From the NCBI GenBank assembly GCA_012519055.1, contig JAAYQU010000045.1:1-64000 (forward strand): a stretch of 64,000 nt of DNA. The letters run 5' to 3'. The DNA comes from Bacteroidales bacterium (lineage in GTDB: Bacteria > Bacteroidota > Bacteroidia > Bacteroidales > Salinivirgaceae). Of this stretch, positions 55,278 to 63,504 are shown piece after piece; within the stretch, counting starts at the first letter, position 1; every line of letters begins with the position of its first letter. The translations under genes were made by a program, and so were the position numbers. The notes below the pieces were generated by a model. It worked only from the letters and a program-made list of their open reading frames with translations, was not told the DNA's origin and searched no databases.

Positions 55278-56015
55278 TTAGATATTCAATCGTTTTATGA
55301 TTCTTAAGTGGTGTGTGTAGCTCTTTATATCGTTATTATATATACCTTGATGATTTAGAGAGTCAATTCTAACGCTGCCCGATGAGTGTATAATCTTGTT
55401 GTCTTCTAGGGCAATGCCAACGTGAGTTATTTTTTCAATGTCGCCAAAGAAAACCAAATCAGCGGGTTTTATCATATCAAAAAAGTTTATAGTTTCGCCA
55501 TATTCAACTTGCATATATGCATCGCGAGGGAGTTTAATATTGTTGATTTTGAACACAGTTTGAACAAAACCTGAACAATCGCAACCAAACGCCGAGCGAC
55601 CGCCCCACAGGTAAGGAACACCTAAAAACATTTCAGCTGTTTTTATAATACTTTGAATTGTTGGCTGTTTCGTTTCTGTTTTTACTTGTTCTTTTTCTGT
55701 ATAATATTCAGCTCCTGCAGGAAGCCATACAAGCTTATTATTAATGGTATGTTTTTCAAAAAGTTTATCAGAAATAAGTTTCGTATTGTTGGCTCCAACA
55801 GATATCTTTTCTACACATTTTTTATCAATCCAGCCTTCATAATCATCGTATAAAATCCTTATGTTGAGCCAATTATCTTGTGCTGATAATATTTCAACCT
55901 CTTCTCCGTAAAGTATTTGTGAAACCATTTCTGATTGTTCATAAGGTTCTCTACGAAGTGGTAAAGCAGATACAGAGCATATGATTATTTTTTTTGCTTG
56001 ATTATCGCTAGACAT
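55278..56015 (-). CDS. NlpC/P60 peptidase with SH3-like domain
   Basis: A 245-residue cysteine peptidase of family C40 that cuts peptide cross-links or stems in peptidoglycan. The N-terminal SH3-like region (about 10-85: LPLRREPYEQSEM; WLNIRILYDDYEGWI) precedes the catalytic domain, with the nucleophile Cys in FGCDCSGFVQ and the His in KITHVGIAL. No clear signal peptide is present (MSSDNQAKKIIICSVSALP), which suggests cytoplasmic recycling of muropeptides. It is the first gene of an operon with NUDIX and GH3/beta-lactamase genes. Confidence 0.9.
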   Translation of the reverse strand: MSSDNQAKKIIICSVSALPLRREPYEQSEMVSQILYGEEVEILSAQDNWLNIRILYDDYEGWIDKKCVEKISVGANNTKLISDKLFEKHTINNKLVWLPAGAEYYTEKEQVKTETKQPTIQSIIKTAEMFLGVPYLWGGRSAFGCDCSGFVQTVFKINNIKLPRDAYMQVEYGETINFFDMIKPADLVFFGDIEKITHVGIALEDNKIIHSSGSVRIDSLNHQGIYNNDIKSYTHHLRIIKRLNI

Positions 56016-56070
56016 AACATGTTGATTTTATGTTAAATACTTGATGAATTTTAAAATACACAAGTTCATA

Positions 56071-56100
56071 CAAAAATAATAAAAATAGCTCTGAAACAAA
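56071..56100 (-). promoter_or_regulatory. Promoter of the NlpC/P60-NUDIX-GH3 operon
   Basis: On the minus strand TTTG (56100-56097) and TATTTTTG (56078-56071) are 18 bases apart, matching the Bacteroidota consensus. Transcription would begin near 56064, about 49 bases before the NlpC/P60 start codon. Confidence 0.65.
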
Positions 56101-56232
56101 CATTACGGCAATATTTGGCAATAGTAAAATATTGTAGCTTATGTTTTTTACATCAATTTGTGTTAATATTGTAGTTTGGCATAAGAAAATTAGTTTGTTG
56201 GAAAAATATTTTAACTATTAAACTGTAAATAC

Positions 56233-56910
56233 GTGGAAACAAGTAATTTGGTTGAGTATTTAAAAGATTTTGTGGTTGATGAGAGAGTTCAAACGTTTCT
56301 AAAGGTGTTAAATAATCGCACACGATATATTTCTGTTTTATTAGAGGACGTTTACCAACCGCACAACGCAAGTGCAGTATTGCGAAGTTGTGACTGTTTT
56401 GGAATTCAAGATATTCATGTCGTAGAAAAGCGTACAGAGTTTAGTCCCGACAAAGAGATCACGATGGGTTCGGATAAGTGGTTAAGTATAAGTAGATACG
56501 GTGGAGACTCCCCACTTAAAGATAGTTTAAAAGTATTAAGAAGTAGAGGCTATAGGATTGTTGCCACAACTCCGCATATAGATGATTGCCAGATATTTGA
56601 GTTTGACATAAAAAAAGGACCTTTTGTATTGATGTTCGGCTCAGAGCTAAATGGGTTGAGTAAGAGTGCTTTAGATAGTGCAGACGAGTTTGTTAAAATT
56701 CCGATGTATGGTTTTACTGAGAGTTTAAATATATCTGTTTCAGCTGCCATAATATTGCAATATTTTTCAATGCAAATCAGAAATTTAGATATTGATTGGA
56801 GACTTAGTGATGCTGAGAAAAATGAAGTTATGTTATCTTGGTTAATGAGAAGCATTAAAGATAGTAAAAGAATAGTTGAAAGATATTCTAAAACAAATAA
56901 GCCGACCTAA
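56233..56910 (+). CDS. trmH: SpoU/TrmH-family tRNA 2'-O-methyltransferase
   Basis: A 225-residue SPOUT methyltransferase. The three motifs are present: N-x-x-A-x-x-R in NASAVLRSCDCFGI, FGSELNGLSKSAL, and ESLNISVSAAIIL with the knot. The N- and C-terminal extensions (TNLVEYLKDFVV-like start; MLSWLMRSIKDS near the end) are those of TrmH, which methylates G18 of tRNA. The only in-frame start after the upstream stop is GTG at 56233, so a GTG start is required. It converges on the receiver-like gene. Confidence 0.88.
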   Translation: METSNLVEYLKDFVVDERVQTFLKVLNNRTRYISVLLEDVYQPHNASAVLRSCDCFGIQDIHVVEKRTEFSPDKEITMGSDKWLSISRYGGDSPLKDSLKVLRSRGYRIVATTPHIDDCQIFEFDIKKGPFVLMFGSELNGLSKSALDSADEFVKIPMYGFTESLNISVSAAIILQYFSMQIRNLDIDWRLSDAEKNEVMLSWLMRSIKDSKRIVERYSKTNKPT

Positions 56911-56954
56911 ATTTGATTGATTTCAATAAGTTGTCGTGTAGCTTAAACAGTGAA

Positions 56955-56975
56955 AATTATAATCCTGTTATAATT
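56955..56975. terminator. AT-rich hairpin between trmH and receiver-like gene
   Basis: AATTATAA (56955-56962) and TTATAATT (56968-56975) pair perfectly around TCCTG. It overlaps the stop region of the minus-strand gene and could end both converging transcripts, but the stem has no GC pairs. Confidence 0.35.
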
Positions 56976-57462
56976 AGTAAGTTAGATAAAACCAAACCAC
57001 GAGTATCATAAAAATTAGAAAACTTACAGCAAACCCTATTAATGTACGCTTGTAGTCGGAGAGATTTACACTATTGCGGATTATGTTTTGGATTCTATAT
57101 AGGCTAAAATCGTTTCGCGCAATAACTTTCAGCTTTTTAAACTTAGATAATTCTTTAGAGTTGTTTCCAATCTCTTCACTGTTTGAAGAATAAACAATTA
57201 TCTTAAGAACAGAATTTGGTTTTGAATAAGTTGTAACAATACTTAATAGAGAGTGTCCATTGTTGTTAAATAGATGATCGGATACCACCAAAAAATTTTT
57301 ATTTTTCCTCAAAAAACCTCTATCTACCAAATTTTCCATCTCATCAAAGTTTTTAACTCCGCATAATTTAAAATCTTCGATTGATGTAGCAAAATGTGAA
57401 ATTAGTTCTTGACGGTAATCATCATCACTATCAATAAAAAATATTGTATTTCTTCCTATCAT
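56974..57462 (-). CDS. Membrane-anchored receiver-like protein
   Basis: A 162-residue protein made of one response-regulator receiver-like domain (about 1-125) and a C-terminal membrane helix (TLIGFAVSFLIFMILVVWFY). The acidic pocket is visible (FFIDSDDDYR), and an Asp sits at the phosphorylation position (LVVSDHLFNNNG). A Ser is at the switch position (VYSSNSEE), but the conserved Lys before helix 5 is not seen (VIARNDFSLYRI). There is no output domain. It lies 4 bases from the exported protein gene and is co-transcribed with it. A membrane-tethered receiver is unusual; a pseudo-receiver role is possible. Confidence 0.6.
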   Translation of the reverse strand: MIGRNTIFFIDSDDDYRQELISHFATSIEDFKLCGVKNFDEMENLVDRGFLRKNKNFLVVSDHLFNNNGHSLLSIVTTYSKPNSVLKIIVYSSNSEEIGNNSKELSKFKKLKVIARNDFSLYRIQNIIRNSVNLSDYKRTLIGFAVSFLIFMILVVWFYLTY

Positions 57463-57466
57463 ATAG

Positions 57467-58345
57467 TTATTTATAAGGATACGGCTTTACTTTCGACCTT
57501 CTTTTTTTGTTAGGTCTAATATCTATATTTGATTTATATTTCCAAACATTATCTTCCCATTTTAGAGCGTCGTGAAACATTGTAGGAGCCATATTGCCTT
57601 CTACATTTGACGGCATAGTAGGGATTTGTTCTAAATTATCAAAGACAATCATTCCAATATTTTTATCCCAGTTTAATTTCATTTTGGCTCTATAATTATA
57701 TGTAAATATAATTCGACTTTTTTTACCCGAAGGGGTTTGAAATATTTCGTGTCCAAAATATGGTACACCATTTTCAAAACGCATTACATCAATAATTTTT
57801 CTGGTAGCAAATAAAGAGTATCCTTCCCAGCCAAGCAATACGTAGACTATCTCTTTTTTATTGACTAATGTTGGTATAATTTCATAATATAGAGCACCAT
57901 ACCATTTGTCGTGTTTTAATATTACGTGCTCTGCGTTTTCTATGTTATTGTGGCAATCAGTCAATTTTGTTGTAGTTAGCTTGTTGTTCTTTTTATCGTA
58001 ATGTTGGATATAGCAAAAGTAAATATACGAAGCGTCTCGACGTGGAATGTTCCAATTAATTATACGACAAGCTTTATCATCTGAATATAAGCATGTTATC
58101 ATGTTTCCCAACGTATCAAAAGGATAGTTAAATGACTCTTCAATAAGTAGTAATGTGTCGAGTATCGTCTCTACTTTTTGCGACAGTTCTATTCTTTTGT
58201 CAAAGTCGTTGATATTTCGAATGTTATAAAAAACATCATATAAACTGTCTGATACAATTTTAAAACTTGAAATTTCCTGAGAATAGGTTTTAAAACTACA
58301 AATCAGCAAAATCGTAAAAAATCCAACAATTATATTTCGAATCAT
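57467..58345 (-). CDS. Exported hypothetical protein
   Basis: A 292-residue exported protein of unknown function, of a type seen often in Bacteroidota. The signal peptide is IVGFFTILLICSFKTYS. The helical N-terminal part (VETILDTLLLIEESFNYPFD) is followed by a strand-rich region with NWNIPRRDASYIYFCYIQHY, KWYGALYYEIIPTLVN, VYVLLGWEGYSLFATRKII and VPYFGHEIFQ, and a basic C-terminus (RPNKKRRSKVKPYPYK). It precedes the membrane receiver-like gene by 4 bases, so the two are one unit. Confidence 0.7.
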   Translation of the reverse strand: MIRNIIVGFFTILLICSFKTYSQEISSFKIVSDSLYDVFYNIRNINDFDKRIELSQKVETILDTLLLIEESFNYPFDTLGNMITCLYSDDKACRIINWNIPRRDASYIYFCYIQHYDKKNNKLTTTKLTDCHNNIENAEHVILKHDKWYGALYYEIIPTLVNKKEIVYVLLGWEGYSLFATRKIIDVMRFENGVPYFGHEIFQTPSGKKSRIIFTYNYRAKMKLNWDKNIGMIVFDNLEQIPTMPSNVEGNMAPTMFHDALKWEDNVWKYKSNIDIRPNKKRRSKVKPYPYK

Positions 58346-58649
58346 ATTTTTAATAAACGATTAATCTATAACGTATAAATTTGGCTTTATTATGATTGGT
58401 ACTCTTTTTCCTTCAAAAATAATCACTATTAATCGATAAAAAAATAAAAATCTACTTGCGTGTCATATTTTGAAATTAGTTAGCAATATTCGGTTGCGCC
58501 ACTTTATGCAATGATTTGAATATTACTTATCGAAAAATTAATCACATAACACGAGAATTAATTATAGAAAAAAAACAGTAAAAAAAACAATTCATAGAAA
58601 AAATGTGTAATTTTGCTCATAGTAGATTGATTTTGATAAAGCTAATCTA
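58346..58649. other. Divergent intergenic region, exported protein / lipoprotein
   Basis: 304 bases, very AT-rich, no ORF. A plus-strand -7-like TAATTTTG (58608-58615) lies 35 bases before the lipoprotein start, and a minus-strand TATTTTTG (58421-58414) lies about 70 bases before the exported protein start. Neither has a clear -33 box. Confidence 0.35.
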
Positions 58650-59045
58650 ATGAAAAAAATATTTGCCTTACTATTAATATCTTCTTTATCATTTTTAAGT
58701 TGTAGAAATGAAAATGAGTACCACGGTATAACAGGTGTGTGGTCGGTTGAAGAGTATGGAGATTTAACACCATACAGGCGATACAACCTAAGCATTAGGA
58801 GTCACGAGGCTTTTGATAGCGTTTATATTATTTCGAATCTTTATCGTTCCGGCAGCCATAATGAAACATTAATTAAAGTTGATAATTTAACAATTGTTAT
58901 TACTCCTCAATTAGTTGATAATTACTATATTAGAGGTTCGGGTCAAATTCAGCCCGATTTTAAAAAGATAGACTTAAATTATCATGTAGTCAATACTGTA
59001 GCTGGTATTGAAGAAGATGTTATTGCTCAATTTACTAGAAATTAG
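58650..59045 (+). CDS. Small lipoprotein, unknown function
   Basis: A 131-residue lipoprotein. The signal KIFALLLISSLSFLSCRNEN contains the lipobox LSFLSC. The mature part of about 113 residues is strand-rich (GVWSVEEYGDLTPY; LNYHVVNTVAGIEEDVIAQF) and resembles a small lipocalin-like or immunoglobulin-like beta fold. The function is unknown. It is a single gene that converges on the acyltransferase gene. Confidence 0.7.
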   Translation: MKKIFALLLISSLSFLSCRNENEYHGITGVWSVEEYGDLTPYRRYNLSIRSHEAFDSVYIISNLYRSGSHNETLIKVDNLTIVITPQLVDNYYIRGSGQIQPDFKKIDLNYHVVNTVAGIEEDVIAQFTRN

Positions 59046-59080
59046 CAGTACTATTTCTTAAAAAAACATTGAAAAAAATT

Positions 59081-59641
59081 CTAATATATAGATCTTTCGG
59101 GGTGTTTTGCGTGAAGATCTAGTGAGCTGAAAATGCTTTTTAATTTAGCGAAGTCATCTTTTTGATTGCCTGTCATGTATATTGCTTTATCTATGTAACA
59201 TGTTTTGGTTTTGTAGTTCAGTCCAATTGGCACAATAGGCACATTTGCTTTTGTTGCAAAATACCAAAATCCCGGTTTCCATTTAGCTACTTTTTTTCTA
59301 GTTCCTTCCGGAGCAATTACTAAAACAAATTGCTTGCTATTTTGGAAGCGGTCAATTATCTGCACCATTGTTGTACCTGGATTTTTTCTATCTATCGGGA
59401 TACCACCGGCAGCTTTTAATATGAGTCCTAGTGGGGGGAAAAAAGCTTCTTTTTTTATTAGGAAGTGTATTGGAAAGCCTAAATATAAATTGAACATTTT
59501 CCCCACTAAAAAATCCCAATAGCTGGTGTGGGGGAGTACTGCCATAATGAAATTTTGTTTTTCAGGGGTATTCCCTATCAGTTTCCAACCGGATAGTTTA
59601 GCAAGAAATTTTCCAAATCGTTGTTTGAAAGATAATGTCAT
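59081..59641 (-). CDS. Lysophospholipid acyltransferase (PlsC-like)
   Basis: A 186-residue acyltransferase. The catalytic HX4D motif is VLPHTSYWDFLVG; the following blocks are AAGGIPIDRKNPGTTM, VIAPEGTRKK and NVPIVPIGLNY, as in 1-acyl-glycerol-3-phosphate acyltransferases. It lacks the N-terminal membrane helix of some relatives. It acts on phospholipids or lipid A precursors; the exact acceptor is unknown. It stands alone, downstream of the divergent unit at 58.6 kb. Confidence 0.9.
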   Translation of the reverse strand: MTLSFKQRFGKFLAKLSGWKLIGNTPEKQNFIMAVLPHTSYWDFLVGKMFNLYLGFPIHFLIKKEAFFPPLGLILKAAGGIPIDRKNPGTTMVQIIDRFQNSKQFVLVIAPEGTRKKVAKWKPGFWYFATKANVPIVPIGLNYKTKTCYIDKAIYMTGNQKDDFAKLKSIFSSLDLHAKHPERSIY

Positions 59642-59727
59642 CGTTTTTTTGAAATATTGTGTTTGCGAAATTAATGAATTTCTTATTAATAGAGTAGTAG
59701 TGTTTTAAAAAGTGCATGTGTATAATG

Positions 59728-59773
59728 GATACAACAAAGCCAACCAAAGATCTTTAGTTGGCTTTGCTGTATC
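59728..59773 (-). terminator. Long hairpin after the M3 peptidase gene
   Basis: CAAAGCCAAC (59735-59744) pairs with GTTGGCTTTG (59757-59766), extended by GATAC/GTATC after a two-base mismatch, giving 15 pairs around a 12-base loop. It lies 22 bases past the stop codon of the minus-strand peptidase gene. A T-tract is lacking on the minus strand, so it may stabilise the mRNA end or act as a REP-like element. Confidence 0.55.
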
Positions 59774-59794
59774 AGTTTTTAAGTATTACTGATT

Positions 59795-61894
59795 TTATAT
59801 GCCTTTTCTTTGCATAAGTGCGTCAGTAGTGGGTTTCCTTCCTCTAAATTTAACGTACATATCCATGGCATCTTCGGTACCTCCACGTTCTAAGATATTT
59901 GTTCTGAATTTGTTAGCAGTCTCTTTGTCGAATAGTGAAGTCTCTTTGAATGCTTGAAATGCGTCTGCATCAAGTATTTCAGCCCACGTGTAGCTGTAAT
60001 ATCCAGCTGAATATCCTCCTGCGAAAATATGGTTGAAATATGTGCTTCTGTATCTGTATTCAATTTCTGATATTAAACCTGTTTTGCTTCTTATTTGAGC
60101 TTCAAATTCGTAAATATCAGGAATCTCTTCTGTTTCAAGTGTGTGCCAGTACATATCTAAAAGGGCTGCAGCTTGGAATTCAGATACTACAAATCCTTGA
60201 TTAAATTTGGCTGATGCTTCCAATTTTTCAATAAGTTCATCAGGTATAACTTCGCCTGTTTCGTAATGGAAAGCATAGGTTTTCATTACTTCTGGTTCAG
60301 CTGCCCAGTTCTCCATAATTTGTGACGGTAATTCCACAAAATCTCGTGGTGTTGCTGTTCCTGAAAGCGAATAGTATTGACAACGGCTTAATAATCCGTG
60401 CAATGCGTGTCCAAACTCGTGGAATAGTGTACTCACTTCATCAAATGAGAGTAGGGCAGGGGTGTTTTCTGTTGGTTTTGAGAAATTACAAACTACTGTA
60501 ATTACTGGTGGAACTCGTTCACCTTTTTTGTTGTTATATTGTTTGCTAAAACTACTCATCCAAGCACCGCCGTTTTTCCCTTTGCGTGGGTGGAAGTCCA
60601 TATATAATATACCTATTGTTTGGTTGTCGTTGTCTGTGACTTCGTAAACACGAGCATCAGCGTGATATAGTGGAATATCATCTCTTTGTTTAAAGTTAAG
60701 GTCATAAAGTTTGTTAGATACACTAAAAACTCCATTCAGAGCATTTTCAAGAGAGAAATATGTGCGAAGTTGATCTTCGTCAATGTCAAATTTTTGTTTA
60801 CGAATTTTTTCAGCATAATACCACCAATCCCATGGCTCTAACTTAAAGTTGTTTCCTTCGGCTTTAATCTGTTTTTGCATTTCTGCAGCTTCATTCTTAG
60901 CTGCAATAGTTCCGCGATTCATTAACTCATTACAAAGTTCAAAAATAGGTTCTGGAGATTTTGCCATACGTTCTTCCAAAACGTACTCTGCATGATTTTT
61001 ATAACCTAATAGCTGAGCTTTTTGATAACGTAGGGATAGTATTTTTTTAATATTTTCTTTGTTATCGTATTCATTATCATTGTCACCACGTTTTACATAA
61101 GCTTTATAAACTTTTTCTCGCAGTTCGCGTTTGCTGCTGTATTGCAAAAATGGAAGTCGGCTTGGGTTATCTAATGTAAATAGCCATTTGCCATCGTTGT
61201 TGTTTTGTTTTGCAAGCAGAGCAGCTGCATCGCGTACACTTTGTGGTAATCCTTCTAAATCACTTTCATTATCAATAATGAGTTGGAAACTGTCGTTATC
61301 CTTGTTCACATTCTCACGGAAACTGATTGATAACAGAGATAATTCACTATTAATTTGTTTCATTTTTTCTTTATCTTCATCATTTAGATTGGCACCACCG
61401 CGAACAAATTGTTTATATGTATTTTCAACTAATTTTAACTGTTCGGTATTTAGTCCAAAAGAATCTTTGTTTTCATATACACTCTTTACACGGGCAAACA
61501 GCTCCGGGTTCATGTATATTTCATCGTAATGATTAGAGACCATTGGTGATGTTACTCGTGCAATCTCTTGCAGTTCGTCGTTTGTTGCACTACTTCTTAG
61601 ATTACTCAAAACAGCTCGTACTTTTTGTAAAGTCTTACCAGCAAATTCCAATGCTTCAATTGTATTTGCAAAAGTAGGTTCTTCAGTATTCGTAATAATT
61701 TGTTCAATTTCAAGTTTGTGTTCTTGAATACCGGCTTCATATGCAGGTATGTAGTGTTCGTTTTTAATTTCATTGAACGGAGGAACTTGATATGGAGTGT
61801 TATACTCCGATAAAAATGGGTTTTTATCTACCTTCTGTGTACACCCAAATGCTACTGTAAGTGCTAGCATTGCTAAAAGATTTTTGATATTCAT
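59795..61894 (-). CDS. M3 family metallopeptidase lipoprotein (Dcp-like)
   Basis: A zinc metallopeptidase of 699 residues. The active-site motif is LFHEFGHALHGLL, followed by the Glu ligand region of the M3 family (PSQIMENWAAEPEVMK). The length and opening match peptidyl-dipeptidase Dcp and oligopeptidase A. The N-terminus has a lipoprotein signal (LLAMLALTVAFGCTQKVD), so it is attached to a membrane facing the periplasm. It degrades oligopeptides. No operon partner is evident; DUF721 and recF lie upstream with a 74-base gap. Confidence 0.93.
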   Translation of the reverse strand: MNIKNLLAMLALTVAFGCTQKVDKNPFLSEYNTPYQVPPFNEIKNEHYIPAYEAGIQEHKLEIEQIITNTEEPTFANTIEALEFAGKTLQKVRAVLSNLRSSATNDELQEIARVTSPMVSNHYDEIYMNPELFARVKSVYENKDSFGLNTEQLKLVENTYKQFVRGGANLNDEDKEKMKQINSELSLLSISFRENVNKDNDSFQLIIDNESDLEGLPQSVRDAAALLAKQNNNDGKWLFTLDNPSRLPFLQYSSKRELREKVYKAYVKRGDNDNEYDNKENIKKILSLRYQKAQLLGYKNHAEYVLEERMAKSPEPIFELCNELMNRGTIAAKNEAAEMQKQIKAEGNNFKLEPWDWWYYAEKIRKQKFDIDEDQLRTYFSLENALNGVFSVSNKLYDLNFKQRDDIPLYHADARVYEVTDNDNQTIGILYMDFHPRKGKNGGAWMSSFSKQYNNKKGERVPPVITVVCNFSKPTENTPALLSFDEVSTLFHEFGHALHGLLSRCQYYSLSGTATPRDFVELPSQIMENWAAEPEVMKTYAFHYETGEVIPDELIEKLEASAKFNQGFVVSEFQAAALLDMYWHTLETEEIPDIYEFEAQIRSKTGLISEIEYRYRSTYFNHIFAGGYSAGYYSYTWAEILDADAFQAFKETSLFDKETANKFRTNILERGGTEDAMDMYVKFRGRKPTTDALMQRKGI

Positions 61895-61968
61895 ATTATA
61901 TTGTATTAAAAATTAGTATCAGTTTTAATGCTTGTGTTTATTGATTTACAAAAGTAATGTATAAGTTG

Positions 61969-62262
61969 TTATAAATCGAGCCTAATATCTTTCAAAATTT
62001 CAAAACCATATTTTTTATTGATTTTATTTTTCAGTGGCGTTCTAATAATCTGGAGTTCTTGTTTGACAATTCCCGATGTTATTTTTACAAATAGAACGCC
62101 GTTGGATATTCTAAGACCTTTTGTGCTTTTTGCCATGTGCTCACCGACAAAATCACTCCAATTATTAATGATAGACGTTTCATTTAACTTGCTTTTGGAG
62201 TTGTTTTCGGTTATCCACTCATCAATTGCTTGTCCTAAGTTAGTTACTTTCTGTTTTCTCAT
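61969..62262 (-). CDS. DUF721 (DciA-like) protein
   Basis: A 97-residue protein of the DUF721 family, related by family to DciA, which loads the replicative helicase in many bacteria. It begins MRKQKVTNLGQAIDEWI and contains IINNWSDFVGEHMAKSTKG. The ATG at 62262 is chosen over 62283 because family members start at MR-K-x-x-x-L; it overlaps the recF 3' end by 23 bases. The recF-DUF721 pair is characteristic of Bacteroidota and suggests a shared replication role. Confidence 0.88.
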   Translation of the reverse strand: MRKQKVTNLGQAIDEWITENNSKSKLNETSIINNWSDFVGEHMAKSTKGLRISNGVLFVKITSGIVKQELQIIRTPLKNKINKKYGFEILKDIRLDL

Positions 62263-63364
62263 ATTGTAATTGTACTTGCCCATAAGATACTGAAAATATT
62301 TTATAAGGAGATAAAATATCTTCTAAAAAAACATCAATTCTTGCTTTGTTTGTGTCTGTTATAAAAATTTGTCCGAAATGATCGGCAGATACCATTTTGA
62401 TTATTTTAGAAATACGTTTAGCATCTAATTTATCAAAAATATCGTCAAGAAGCAGAAGGGGCTTTATTCCTGTTGTTTTGGCAGAGTATTCATAATATGC
62501 TAACTTGATTGAAATAATAAAAGTTTTTTGCTGTCCCTGAGATGCCGATCTTCTAAGGCTTCGCCCGTCAATGGTCATTTCCAAGTCGTCTCTGTGGATA
62601 CCAACAGTAGTGTGACCAGCAACCAAGTCCGTGTTTCGGCTTTTTGTTAATTGGTCTTGAAAATCTGAATCATTAAGTTGGCTGCTATATATCAAACCAA
62701 CTTTTTCGTCATTGTTGCTAATTATCGTGTAGTATTGTTGAAACAAGTCCTTGAAATTATCCATAAAGTTCTTTCTTACAGAGAATATCTCATTTCCGTA
62801 TTTTACTAATTTCACATCGTACATTTCCAAGGTTAGTTCGTCAATTCTATTGTTTTCGCGCATTTGTTTTAGGGCTTTATTTCTATTTTCAAGAACCTTG
62901 TTGTATTGAATAACATAAGTTAAATAAGTGCGGTCAAATTGCGAAATCATATAGTTTAACATTTTTCTGCGCTCATCGCTTCCTGCATGTATGACCATTG
63001 TGTCTGATGGAGTTATCATAACAAGTGGAAGATATCCTATATGATCAGAATAGCGACGGTAGTTTTTACCGTTTAGGCTAATAGTTTTTCCTCTATCGCG
63101 TTCAACACCGCAGTAAACTCTTTCTTGGCTGTTGTTTTTTGTGAAATAGCCGTCTATTATGAAGTAATCGAAGTCTTTAAGGATATTTGAGCTGTCGGGT
63201 ATATTAAAATAGTCTTTGCAAGCTGATAAATAATAAATAGAACTCAATAAGTTAGTTTTGCCTGCACCGTTGAGCCCAACGAAACAATTAATGTTTTCTG
63301 AGAAAAATAAATCGGCGTTTTCAATATTTTTATAATTGTTAATTTTTAAATTACTTATGTACAT
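62240..63364 (-). CDS. recF: RecF DNA repair/recombination protein
   Basis: An SMC-like ATPase of 374 residues that helps load RecA at gaps. The Walker A site is VGLNGAGKTNLLSSIYYLSA; the signature region is RSASQGQQKTFIISIKLA, and the Walker B is LLLLDDIFDKLDAKRI. The ATG at 63364 (MYISNLKINNYKNIENADLF) is preferred to the far upstream 63412 because RecF always opens with a strand and the RNY/NYKN motif. It overlaps the DUF721 gene by 23 bases. Confidence 0.95.
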   Translation of the reverse strand: MYISNLKINNYKNIENADLFFSENINCFVGLNGAGKTNLLSSIYYLSACKDYFNIPDSSNILKDFDYFIIDGYFTKNNSQERVYCGVERDRGKTISLNGKNYRRYSDHIGYLPLVMITPSDTMVIHAGSDERRKMLNYMISQFDRTYLTYVIQYNKVLENRNKALKQMRENNRIDELTLEMYDVKLVKYGNEIFSVRKNFMDNFKDLFQQYYTIISNNDEKVGLIYSSQLNDSDFQDQLTKSRNTDLVAGHTTVGIHRDDLEMTIDGRSLRRSASQGQQKTFIISIKLAYYEYSAKTTGIKPLLLLDDIFDKLDAKRISKIIKMVSADHFGQIFITDTNKARIDVFLEDILSPYKIFSVSYGQVQLQYEKTESN

Positions 63365-63504
63365 TATAACACCAATTTTATTTTTATAATATAAGACACT
63401 TTTAGCCACCAAATTATAGAGTTTACTATAGTTGTGGCAGTTTGCTGGTATTTCTGTTTATTTGTAGGAAGTGATTAGAGCTTACTTTCTTGGTATAGTA
63501 GGGT

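Noticed and set aside
54837-56015. Phage lysin module from the NlpC/P60 gene
   Set aside because: The neighbours are NUDIX and GH3 fusion genes of a cell-wall operon with a host-type promoter, not phage genes.
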